Part shown: positions 36,470-44,492 of the stretch, piece by piece
How positions within the stretch are numbered: the first letter of the stretch is position 1
Layout: each line of letters opens with the position of its first letter
Origin: Aquipseudomonas alcaligenes NBRC 14159
GTDB lineage: Bacteria > Pseudomonadota > Gammaproteobacteria > Pseudomonadales > Pseudomonadaceae
Length of the DNA: 64,000 bases
Direction of reading: 5' to 3'
NCBI RefSeq assembly: GCF_000467105.1
Contig: NZ_BATI01000002.1
Location: 56,788 to 120,787 of the forward strand
Notes under the pieces: generated by a model
Databases searched by the model: none
What the model was told of the DNA's origin: nothing
Seen by the model: only the letters and a program-made list of their open reading frames with translations
Made by a program: the position numbers and the translations under genes

Positions 36470-37879
36470 ATGTCGAAGTCGCAGCAACTGATCAAAGAAC
36501 ACGACGTGAAGTGGGTGGACCTGCGTTTCACCGACATCCGCGGCCAACAGCACCACATCACCATGCCCGCTCGCGATGCCCTGGACGAAGACTTCTTCGA
36601 ACACGGCAAGATGTTCGACGGCTCCTCCATCCATGGCTGGAAAGGCATCGAAGCCTCCGACATGATCCTGCTGCCGGACGACGAGACCGGCGTACTGGAC
36701 CCGTTCACCGAAGAGCCGACCCTGATCCTGGTCTGCGACGTGATCGAGCCGTCCACCATGCAGGGCTACGATCGCGACCCGCGCGCTATCGCCAAGCGTG
36801 CCGAGGAATACCTGAAGACCACCGGTATCGGTGACACCGTATTCGCCGGTCCGGAGCCGGAGTTCTTCATCTTCGACTCCGTCAAGTTCAAGTCCGACAT
36901 GTCCGGTTCCATGTTCAAGATCTTCTCCGAGCAGGCAGCCTGGAGCAGCGACATGGACATGAACGGCGCCCAGGGCAACAACGGTCACCGTATCTCGGTA
37001 AAAGGCGGCTACCTGCCCACTCCGCCGGCCGATCCGGATCACGAAATCCGTACTGCCATGTGCAACGCCCTGGAAGAGATGGGCCAGACCGTCGAAGTAC
37101 ACCACCATGAAGTGGCCGGCGCACAGAACGAGATCGGCGTTAAGTTCAACACCCTGGTGAAGAAAGCCGACGAAGTCCAGACCCTGAAGTACTGCGTGCA
37201 CAACGTCGCTGAAGCCTACGGCAAGACCGCCACCTTCATGCCGAAGCCGCTGTACGGCGACAACGGTTCGGGCATGCACGTGCACATGTCGATCGCCAAA
37301 GACGGCAAGAACACCTTTGCCGGTGAAGGCTATGCCGGTCTGTCCGAGACCGCCCTGTACTTCATCGGCGGCATCATCAAGCACGGCAAGGCGCTGAACG
37401 CCCTGACCAACCCATCCACCAACTCCTACAAGCGCCTGGTTCCGGGCTTCGAAGCTCCGGTGATGCTGGCCTACTCGGCCCGTAACCGCTCCGCCTCGAT
37501 CCGCATCCCGTATGTCGCCAGCCCGAAAGGCCGTCGTATCGAAGCGCGCTTCCCGGACCCGGCTGCCAACCCGTACCTGTGCTTCGCCGCGCTGCTGATG
37601 GCCGGCCTCGACGGCATCCAGAACAAGATCCACCCGGGCGATGCCGCCGACAAGAACCTGTACGACCTGCCGCCGGAAGAGTCCAAGCTGATCCCGCAAG
37701 TGTGCGGCAGCCTGAAGGAAGCCCTGGAAGCGCTGGAGGCCGACCATGACTTCCTGCTCAAAGGTGGCGTATTCAGCCGTGACTTCCTCGATGCCTTCAT
37801 CGAGCTGAAAGCCGAAGAAGAAATCAAAGTGCGCACCTTCGTGCACCCGCTGGAATACGACCTGTACTACAGCGTCTGA
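36470..37879 (+). CDS. glnA: Glutamine synthetase, type I
   Basis: A 469-residue enzyme that makes glutamine from glutamate, ammonia and ATP as a dodecamer. Recognisable signatures are [13 protein letters not shown], the ATP-site [14 protein letters not shown], and NLYDLPPEE with the Tyr that GlnE adenylylates. Length matches the gammaproteobacterial GSI-beta family. GGAGAG precedes the ATG. Expression should depend on sigma-54 and phosphorylated NtrC through the sites upstream. Its 37915-37939 terminator separates it from the DUF4124 genes. Confidence 0.98.
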   Translation: MSKSQQLIKEHDVKWVDLRFTDIRGQQHHITMPARDALDEDFFEHGKMFDGSSIHGWKGIEASDMILLPDDETGVLDPFTEEPTLILVCDVIEPSTMQGYDRDPRAIAKRAEEYLKTTGIGDTVFAGPEPEFFIFDSVKFKSDMSGSMFKIFSEQAAWSSDMDMNGAQGNNGHRISVKGGYLPTPPADPDHEIRTAMCNALEEMGQTVEVHHHEVAGAQNEIGVKFNTLVKKADEVQTLKYCVHNVAEAYGKTATFMPKPLYGDNGSGMHVHMSIAKDGKNTFAGEGYAGLSETALYFIGGIIKHGKALNALTNPSTNSYKRLVPGFEAPVMLAYSARNRSASIRIPYVASPKGRRIEARFPDPAANPYLCFAALLMAGLDGIQNKIHPGDAADKNLYDLPPEESKLIPQVCGSLKEALEALEADHDFLLKGGVFSRDFLDAFIELKAEEEIKVRTFVHPLEYDLYYSV

Positions 37880-37914
37880 TCCAGCACCGACCGCGCACGC
37901 GGCCGGCTTGAAAG

Positions 37915-37939
37915 AGGCCTCCTTCGGGAGGCCTTTTTT
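37915..37939 (+). terminator. Intrinsic terminator after glnA
   Basis: The 8-bp stem AGGCCTCC/GGAGGCCT with a TTCG tetraloop is followed by a six-T run (37934-37939). Confidence 0.92.
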
Positions 37940-38043
37940 GTCTGCGGATTTTCTTGCGCCAGGCCACGCCGAGCGCCCCTTGTACTTGCCAGGCAGGCGC
38001 AGCGGTGCAACCCTTGCTCGCAGAATCATTCAGGAGCCCGACG

Positions 38044-38604
38044 ATGCGCCTGCTCACCACCTGCCTGCTCTGCGCCCTGGCCCTGCCGGCCACCGCGCAG
38101 ATCTACAAATATACCGATGCCAACGGCAACACGGTCTTCACCAACCAGCCCCCGGAAGGCCAGGCCAGCGAGTCCGTCGAGCTGAAGCCGACCAATACGG
38201 TGGAAGCTCAGCAGCCAACGGTAGTGGAACAGAAGGAACAGCCGAGCGATGCCCTTCCCCCATATAGCGACTTGATACTCACCGACATTCCGACCGAAGA
38301 GGCTCTGCGCGCCAATAACGGCACCTTCAGTGTCGGGGTGAAGATCAAGCCGCGCCTACAGGCCGGCCATGCCTTCCGGCTGCTGCTGGATGGGCAGCCC
38401 TACGGCCAACCGAGCAATGTGCCGCGGCTGCAGCTGACCAACATCGACAGAGGCGAACACAGCCTCGCCGTAGAGGTCATCAGTGGCGAGCGCCAGATAC
38501 AACGGAGCCCCACGGTCGTCTTCACCGTGCAGCGCATTAGTGTGAACAGCCCTGCCCGAGCGAAGCCTACCCCGCCCAAGCCTACCCCCAAACCTGCTAC
38601 CTGA
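38044..38604 (+). CDS. DUF4124 periplasmic protein
   Basis: A 186-residue protein with a Sec signal peptide (ending ATAQ). The DUF4124 module begins IYKYTDANGNTVFTNQPPEG, the short N-terminal motif seen in many Pseudomonas periplasmic proteins. A beta-sandwich-like segment (VGVKIKPRLQAGHAFRLLLDGQ) follows, then a Pro-Lys-rich tail (KPTPPKPTPKP), a cell-wall-spanning type linker. Function unknown. AGGAG before ATG at 38044. It pairs with the next gene. Confidence 0.8.
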   Translation: MRLLTTCLLCALALPATAQIYKYTDANGNTVFTNQPPEGQASESVELKPTNTVEAQQPTVVEQKEQPSDALPPYSDLILTDIPTEEALRANNGTFSVGVKIKPRLQAGHAFRLLLDGQPYGQPSNVPRLQLTNIDRGEHSLAVEVISGERQIQRSPTVVFTVQRISVNSPARAKPTPPKPTPKPAT

Positions 38605-38618
38605 TACCGAAGGGCCCC

Positions 38619-39242
38619 ATGCCACGCTCGCTGTTATGCCTGCTGCTCTGCCTCGTCTGTACCACCAGCCAGGCAGGTGTCTACACCTACATCGATGCCG
38701 AGGGAAATCGCGTTTTTACCGATAAGCCGCAATCTGAGCATGCCGAGCGCATTGAGCTATCGCCTCCGAATGGTATGTCCGCCAGCAAACCTGCTGCTCC
38801 GGCGGTAATAGCACCCGCAATTCCCCGCGAGCTCAGTTATCAGGTATTGCGCATCCTTATTCCCGAGCCAGATGCCACCATTCGCGACATGGCCGGTAAT
38901 TTGATCATCACCGCCACCAGTGAGCCCGGCCTCCATCCTGGCCATGGCTTTCGCTTGATCATGGACGGCAAACCCATGGGCACTCCGGGTGCAAGCCCGG
39001 TTTTTTCGCTGGAAAACATTGACCGGGGCACTCATCAGATATCAGTGGAAATAGTTGACCCTCAGGGGCGTATCGTCGAGCGCACACCTGCCCAGCCCTT
39101 CCACATGAAGCGTATTTCCCTGGCAGAGAAACGCCGCGCCAATCCTTGCAAGAAGAAGGACTGGGGGGTGCGCCCGGAATGTCCGATCGAGGACAAGCCG
39201 AAAGATCCGCCCAAGGACATCCCGCTGATCCCCTTCATCTGA
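38619..39242 (+). CDS. DUF4124 periplasmic protein, paralogue of preceding
   Basis: A 207-residue protein with a signal peptide (ending SQA). It opens VYTYIDAEGNRVFTDKP, the DUF4124 motif, then repeats the same beta-sandwich layout (HGFRLIMDGKP...NIDRGTHQISVEI) as its neighbour and ends in a basic Cys-containing tail. The two are clearly paralogues, 14 bp apart. Codon use around 38700-39080 is less GC-rich than the flanking genes. It stays between glnA and ntrB as in P. aeruginosa, but no nitrogen role is known. Confidence 0.8.
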   Translation: MPRSLLCLLLCLVCTTSQAGVYTYIDAEGNRVFTDKPQSEHAERIELSPPNGMSASKPAAPAVIAPAIPRELSYQVLRILIPEPDATIRDMAGNLIITATSEPGLHPGHGFRLIMDGKPMGTPGASPVFSLENIDRGTHQISVEIVDPQGRIVERTPAQPFHMKRISLAEKRRANPCKKKDWGVRPECPIEDKPKDPPKDIPLIPFI

Positions 39243-39255
39243 TCGTCCGGATCAA

Positions 39256-39272
39256 TGCACCATTTTGACGCA
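39256..39272 (+). promoter_or_regulatory. Imperfect NtrC-like site upstream of ntrB
   Basis: TGCACC-ATTTT-GACGCA matches TGCACC-N5-GGTGCA at 10 of 12 arm positions. It lies about 160 bp before the predicted ntrB start; two mismatches, so tentative. Confidence 0.4.
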
Positions 39273-39390
39273 TTAACCTGCACCGATTTCTATACTCTCC
39301 CTGTTTTGGTTCACTCGATCAGTCGCCGGCTGCGCCGAAACGCAGCCTGAAGAGCGGCGTCAGGCAAAGATGCGCGTCTTTTCGGGGCCT

Positions 39391-39406
39391 TGGTTTGCTT
39401 TTTGCA
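39391..39406 (+). promoter_or_regulatory. Candidate sigma-54 promoter of ntrBC
   Basis: TGGTTTGCTTTTTGCA with GG at 39392-39393 and GC at 39404-39405, spaced 12 bp, and an exact TTGCA -12 element. It lies about 35 bp before the ntrB ATG. The -24 element lacks CAC. A separate hairpin GGCTGCG/CGCAGCC (39328-39347) lies upstream without a T run. Confidence 0.5.
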
Positions 39407-39439
39407 TTTTCCAGCCCATCGCCAGGACCCAGACCTGCC

Positions 39440-40522
39440 ATGATCAACGACGCGCTGCACCGCCTACTGCTGGACAACCTGACCACTGCAACCATCCTGC
39501 TCAACGCCGAGCTGCGCCTGGAGTACATGAACCCGGCCGCCGAGATGTTGCTGGCGGTCAGCGGCCAGCGCAGCCACGGCCAGTTCATCAGTGAACTGTT
39601 CACTGAGTCGCCCGAGGCGCTGAGCTCGCTGCGCCAGGCCGTGGAACACGCCCACCCTTTCACCAAGCGCGAGGCGATGCTCACCTCGCTGTCCGGGCAG
39701 ACCATCACCGTCGACTATGCGGTGACGCCGATCCTCAGCCGCGGCCAGACCCTGCTGCTGCTGGAAGTGCACCCGCGCGACCGCCTGCTGCGCATCACCA
39801 AGGAAGAGGCGCAGCTGTCCAAGCAGGAAACCACCAAACTGCTGGTGCGCGGCCTGGCCCACGAGATCAAGAACCCGCTCGGCGGCATTCGCGGCGCGGC
39901 CCAGCTGCTGGCGCGCGAGCTGCCGGACGAAGGCCTGCGCGACTACACCAACGTGATCATCGAGGAAGCCGATCGCCTGCGTAACCTGGTCGATCGTATG
40001 CTCGGCTCGAACAAGCTGCCGAGCCTCGCCATGACCAACATCCACGAGGTACTGGAGCGCGTCGGCAGCCTGGTCGAGGCGGAGTCCCAGGGCAGCATCA
40101 CCCTGGTGCGCGACTACGACCCGAGCATCCCCGACCTGCTGATCGACCGTGAGCAGCTGATCCAGGCCGTGCTCAACATCGTGCGCAACGCCCTGCAGGC
40201 GCTGTCCAGCCAGAGCGACCTGCGCCTGGGCCGCATCAGCCTGCGCACCCGCACCCTGCGCCAGTTCACCATCGGCCATACCCGCCATCGCCTGGTGGTG
40301 AAGATGGAGATCATCGACAACGGCCCGGGCATCCCGCCGGAGCTGCAGGAAACCATCTTCTACCCCATGGTCAGCGGCCGCCCCGACGGCACCGGCCTGG
40401 GCCTGGCCATCACCCAGAACATCATCAGTCAGCACCAGGGCCTGATCGAATGCGAGAGCCATCCAGGCCATACCGTATTTTCGATCTTCCTGCCCCTGGA
40501 CCAAGGAGCCGCACCGTCATGA
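39440..40522 (+). CDS. ntrB: Nitrogen-regulation sensor kinase NtrB
   Basis: A 360-residue cytosolic histidine kinase. A PAS-like domain (about 10-120) precedes the HisKA box LAHEIKNPLGG with H141, then the ATPase with N-box (QAVLNIVRNALQAL), G1 (DNGPGIP) and G2 (GTGLGLAI). It phosphorylates NtrC under nitrogen limitation and dephosphorylates it when PII binds. The ATG at 39440 gives the expected family N-terminus (alternative in-frame start 45 bp upstream is unlikely). The stop overlaps ntrC by four bases (ATGA). Confidence 0.95.
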   Translation: MINDALHRLLLDNLTTATILLNAELRLEYMNPAAEMLLAVSGQRSHGQFISELFTESPEALSSLRQAVEHAHPFTKREAMLTSLSGQTITVDYAVTPILSRGQTLLLLEVHPRDRLLRITKEEAQLSKQETTKLLVRGLAHEIKNPLGGIRGAAQLLARELPDEGLRDYTNVIIEEADRLRNLVDRMLGSNKLPSLAMTNIHEVLERVGSLVEAESQGSITLVRDYDPSIPDLLIDREQLIQAVLNIVRNALQALSSQSDLRLGRISLRTRTLRQFTIGHTRHRLVVKMEIIDNGPGIPPELQETIFYPMVSGRPDGTGLGLAITQNIISQHQGLIECESHPGHTVFSIFLPLDQGAAPS

Positions 40523-41952
40523 GCCGCAGTGAAACCGTCTGGATCGTCGACGACGACCGCTCCATCCGCTGGGTCCTGGAGAAGGCCCTGCAACAGGAGG
40601 GCATGACCACCCAGAGTTTCGACAGTGCAGACGGCGTGCTGACCCGCCTGACCCGCCAACAACCGGACGTGATCATCTCCGACATCCGCATGCCGGGCGC
40701 CAGCGGCCTCGACCTGCTGGCGCGGATTCGCGACCTCTATCCGCGCCTGCCGGTGATCATCATGACCGCGCACTCCGACCTGGACAGCGCGGTCGCTTCC
40801 TACCAGGGCGGCGCCTTCGAGTACCTGCCCAAGCCGTTCGACGTCGACGAGGCCGTCTCGCTGGTCAAGCGCGCCAACCAGCATGCCCAGGAGCAGCAGG
40901 GTCTGGAAGCGCCGGCTGCGCTGGGGCGCACCCCGGAAATCATCGGCGAGGCGCCGGCGATGCAGGAGGTATTCCGCGCCATTGGCCGCCTCTCCCACTC
41001 CAATATCACCGTGCTGATCAACGGCGAGTCGGGTACCGGCAAGGAGCTGGTCGCCCACGCCCTGCATCGCCACAGCCCACGCGCGGCAGCGCCGTTCATC
41101 GCACTGAACATGGCGGCGATTCCCAAGGACCTGATGGAATCCGAGCTGTTCGGCCACGAGAAAGGCGCCTTCACCGGCGCGGCCAACCAGCGCCGCGGGC
41201 GCTTCGAGCAGGCCGACGGCGGCACCCTGTTCCTCGACGAAATCGGCGACATGCCCGCCGACACGCAAACCCGCCTGCTGCGCGTGCTGGCCGACGGCGA
41301 GTTCTACCGGGTCGGTGGCCACACCCCGGTCAAGGTCGATGTGCGCATCATCGCCGCCACCCACCAGAACCTCGAATCGCTGGTGCAGGCCGGCAAGTTC
41401 CGCGAGGACCTGTTCCACCGCCTCAACGTGATCCGCATCCATATCCCGCGCCTGGCCGACCGCCGCGAGGACATCCCGACCCTGGCCCGCCACTTCCTCG
41501 GCCGCGCCGCTCAGGAACTGGCGGTGGAGCCCAAGCTGCTGAAGAGCGAGACCGAGGATTACCTCAAGCACCTGCCCTGGCCGGGCAACGTGCGCCAGCT
41601 GGAGAACACCTGCCGCTGGATCACCGTGATGGCCTCCGGTCGCGAGGTGCATATCGACGACCTGCCGCCGGAGCTGCTGAGCCAGCCGCAGGAAAATGCC
41701 CCGGCCGCCAACTGGGAGCAGGGTCTGCGCCAGTGGGCCGACCAGGCCCTGGCGCGCGGCCAGTCGAGCCTGCTGGACAGCGCCGTGCCGGCGTTCGAGC
41801 GGATCATGATCGAGACCGCACTCAAGCACACCGCCGGCCGCCGCCGCGACGCCGCCGTGCTGCTGGGCTGGGGCCGCAACACCCTGACCCGCAAGATCAA
41901 GGAACTGGGCATGAAGGTCGATGGCGGCGACGATGACGACGGTGACGACTGA
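40519..41952 (+). CDS. ntrC: Nitrogen-regulation response regulator NtrC
   Basis: A 477-residue sigma-54 activator. The receiver domain has D11/D12 and the phospho-acceptor D55 (ISDIRMP). The AAA+ domain has GESGTGKE (Walker A), ESELFGHEKGAFTGA (the GAFTGA loop that contacts sigma-54) and FLDEIGDMP (Walker B). A Fis-type HTH ends the fold (RRDAAVLLGWGRNTLTRKIKEL). The last residues are an unusual acidic tail (GGDDDDGDD). It is the activator for the glnA sites in this window. Its ATG overlaps the ntrB stop. Confidence 0.97.
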   Translation: MSRSETVWIVDDDRSIRWVLEKALQQEGMTTQSFDSADGVLTRLTRQQPDVIISDIRMPGASGLDLLARIRDLYPRLPVIIMTAHSDLDSAVASYQGGAFEYLPKPFDVDEAVSLVKRANQHAQEQQGLEAPAALGRTPEIIGEAPAMQEVFRAIGRLSHSNITVLINGESGTGKELVAHALHRHSPRAAAPFIALNMAAIPKDLMESELFGHEKGAFTGAANQRRGRFEQADGGTLFLDEIGDMPADTQTRLLRVLADGEFYRVGGHTPVKVDVRIIAATHQNLESLVQAGKFREDLFHRLNVIRIHIPRLADRREDIPTLARHFLGRAAQELAVEPKLLKSETEDYLKHLPWPGNVRQLENTCRWITVMASGREVHIDDLPPELLSQPQENAPAANWEQGLRQWADQALARGQSSLLDSAVPAFERIMIETALKHTAGRRRDAAVLLGWGRNTLTRKIKELGMKVDGGDDDDGDD

Positions 41953-42129
41953 TCACCAGCCCCAGTGATCCCGGCGCAAAGCCGGGGTCACTGACCTCTG
42001 CTCTTCAGCAACAGCGGCATGCAGGCACACTGCAGCCAGCTCTTCTGCACACTTCCACTCCGACCTCCCGCCCCCATCAGCCTGAAAGCCCATGCATACA
42101 GGCAGCTTCCCTATGGCCCGGTCCATATA

Positions 42130-42148
42130 ATAAAATATAATCATTATC
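42130..42148 (+). promoter_or_regulatory. Fur box upstream of TonB-dependent receptor
   Basis: ATAAAATATAATCATTATC matches 14 of 19 positions of the Fur consensus GATAATGATAATCATTATC, with a perfect right half. It sits in an AT-rich island about 50-70 bp before the receptor ATG, so iron repression is expected. Confidence 0.8.
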
Positions 42149-42197
42149 AAATAAGATAATTACTCAATAATATCTGCCCGCCGGAAACTCCCTCAAC

Positions 42198-44312
42198 ATG
42201 CGCCTTACCCTGCTCACCCTCTGTGTCCTGAGCTGCCACGCTCCTGCTGTCTGGGCCGAAAGCACACCGCTGCAACTGGACGCCACCAACATCGACGCCA
42301 GCGCCGAAAGCACCGAGCGCGCCGACGGCCCCGTCCAGGGCTACCTTGCCACGCGCTCGGCCAGCGCCACGCGCACCGACAGCACCGTGCAAGACACGCC
42401 GCAATCGATCAGCATCGTTACGCGCAACGCACTGGAAGACACCGGCGCAACCAGGCTTACGGACGCCCTCGACTATGCAGGCGGCGTCGGCCGGGGCAAC
42501 AACTTCGGCGGCCAGGGCCTGACCGGCTACAACGTGCGCGGTTTCACCAGCGGCGAGTTCTATCGCAACGGTTTCCCGGTCAACCGCGGCTACCCGAATG
42601 CCCCGGACGCCTACAACATCGAGCGAGTCGAAGTCCTGCGCGGCCCCGCCTCGACCCTCTACGGCCGCAGTGATCCCGGCGGTACCTTCAATGTGGTGTC
42701 CAAGCAACCACAGACCGAGAGCCAACTGGTGGTGGGCAGTCAGCTCGATGATCAGGGCATGCAGCGCGGCACCCTGGATGCGACTGGCGCCCTGGACGAA
42801 GAGCAGCGCCTGACCTATCGCCTGAATCTGGTTGGCGAAGGTGGCGACAGCTTCCGTGACAACGTGGAGAGCGAACGCTATGGCGTCACGCCCACGCTGA
42901 GCTGGCAAGCCACCGATGCCACACGGATCACCCTGGAGGCCGACATCCTGCGTAACAACCACCCACTGGACCGCGGCCTGACCCGCTATGCCAATCAGGC
43001 CGGCACGGCCTCACGCGACACCAATGTCTGGGGCGAAGGCAGCGACAACATGCTGCACAACGACAACGAGATGGTGCAGGTGCGCTTCGAGCACCTGCTC
43101 AACAACGACTGGATGCTGGCCGGTGGCGTGCAGTACCTCAACGGCACCTTGCAGGGCAACGCCGTCGAGGCCAATGACCTGGCAGCCGACGGCCGTACAC
43201 TCGGGCGCAACTTCAGCTGGCGCAAACTGGAATGGGACGACCGTGACGCGCAGCTGAATCTGACCGGGAATTTCTCCGCCCTGGGCCTGGAGCACACCCT
43301 GATCACCGGCATCGAATATGAAGACTACGACTACAAGTCGCTGATCCGCCGCTCCAGCGGCTCGACCAGTGCCTACCCGGTCGACCTCTTCGACCCGCAG
43401 TTCGATCAGGCACGCCCGGCACTGACCCGGACACCGACCGACAACTACGAAACGCTCGACACCATGGCAGCCTTCATCCAGGACCAGGTGCAGCTCACCG
43501 AGCGCCTGCAAGCGCTGATCGGAGTGCGCTTCGAGCACTTCGACCATGAGTACCGCGACTATGTCTCGGGTTCCAGCTGGAGCAACGAAGACAATGCCAC
43601 GACCCCTCGCGCCGGGCTGACCTACCGCCTGACCGACAACCTCAACGCCTACGTCAACGCTTCACGCTCGTTCAAGCCCAACAGCGGCGCAAGCCGCCAG
43701 GGTGGTGGTTTCGATCCGGAGGAAGGCAAGGCCTACGATATGGGCCTCAAATGGCAATCGCCCGACCAGCAGTACAGTGTCGATGCGGCGATCTATCAGA
43801 TCGTCAAACAGAACGTGCTGACCATCGACCCGGTCGACGTCACTTACCAGATCGCCGCCGGCGAAGTGCGTAGCCGCGGCTTCGACCTCAACATCACTGG
43901 CAACCTGACCCCCGAGTGGCGCGTAATCGCCGGTTACGCCTATGTCGACGCGGAAGTGAGCGAAGACAACTCGATCCCCGAAGGCACGCACCTGGCCAAC
44001 ATTCCACGCAACAGCGCCAGCCTGCTTAACGTCTACGAGTTTCAGGATGGAGTCGTCCGCGGCCTGGGCCTGGGTGCCGGTATCAAATATGTCGACGACC
44101 GCGCGGGCAAAACCGATGCAACGTCCTTCGAGATGGGGGACTACACCACGGTCGACCTGCTGAGTTACTACCAGGTCAACGAGCACCTGCGCCTGAACCT
44201 CGACCTGAAGAACCTGTTCAACGAGGACTACGAGGAAAGCGCGTTCCAGAACTATGCCTACCCCGGCGCACCGCGCACCGTGCAGGCAGGTTTCACCTAC
44301 AGCTTCTACTGA
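42198..44312 (+). CDS. TonB-dependent siderophore receptor
   Basis: A 704-residue outer-membrane receptor. A signal peptide (ending AVWA) is followed by a plug with the TonB-box region, QDTPQSISIV and RGPASTLYGRSDPGGTFN, then a 22-strand barrel ending AGFTYSFY, the C-terminal aromatic signature. It lacks the extended N-terminal signalling domain of transducer-type receptors, so it is probably not coupled to an anti-sigma factor. Siderophore specificity cannot be read from the sequence. A Fur box lies upstream and a terminator downstream, so it is monocistronic. Confidence 0.92.
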   Translation: MRLTLLTLCVLSCHAPAVWAESTPLQLDATNIDASAESTERADGPVQGYLATRSASATRTDSTVQDTPQSISIVTRNALEDTGATRLTDALDYAGGVGRGNNFGGQGLTGYNVRGFTSGEFYRNGFPVNRGYPNAPDAYNIERVEVLRGPASTLYGRSDPGGTFNVVSKQPQTESQLVVGSQLDDQGMQRGTLDATGALDEEQRLTYRLNLVGEGGDSFRDNVESERYGVTPTLSWQATDATRITLEADILRNNHPLDRGLTRYANQAGTASRDTNVWGEGSDNMLHNDNEMVQVRFEHLLNNDWMLAGGVQYLNGTLQGNAVEANDLAADGRTLGRNFSWRKLEWDDRDAQLNLTGNFSALGLEHTLITGIEYEDYDYKSLIRRSSGSTSAYPVDLFDPQFDQARPALTRTPTDNYETLDTMAAFIQDQVQLTERLQALIGVRFEHFDHEYRDYVSGSSWSNEDNATTPRAGLTYRLTDNLNAYVNASRSFKPNSGASRQGGGFDPEEGKAYDMGLKWQSPDQQYSVDAAIYQIVKQNVLTIDPVDVTYQIAAGEVRSRGFDLNITGNLTPEWRVIAGYAYVDAEVSEDNSIPEGTHLANIPRNSASLLNVYEFQDGVVRGLGLGAGIKYVDDRAGKTDATSFEMGDYTTVDLLSYYQVNEHLRLNLDLKNLFNEDYEESAFQNYAYPGAPRTVQAGFTYSFY

Positions 44313-44365
44313 CCCGCGGCAGCCCTATGCTGGGAGCGAATCTGTAGCGCTGCCATCTACCCAAC

Positions 44366-44390
44366 AAAACGGGCCTGCGGGCCCGTTTTC
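44366..44390 (+). terminator. Intrinsic terminator after the receptor gene
   Basis: The stem AAAACGGGC/GCCCGTTTT with extra C/G pairs around TGC, T run TTTTC; also usable on the minus strand through the A run. Confidence 0.85.
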
Positions 44391-44492
44391 ATTGCAGGCT
44401 TATCAGTTATCTGCACAAATGTTCGCTAAACGGTGCCTCCTGAAGGCCCACCGCCGTCTTCACGGCGAATCTATTGCATTGATCAGGCTGCC

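Noticed and set aside
39328..39347. Hairpin GGCTGCG/CGCAGCC upstream of ntrB as a terminator
   Set aside because: It is not followed by a T run; may be a chance structure or part of regulation.
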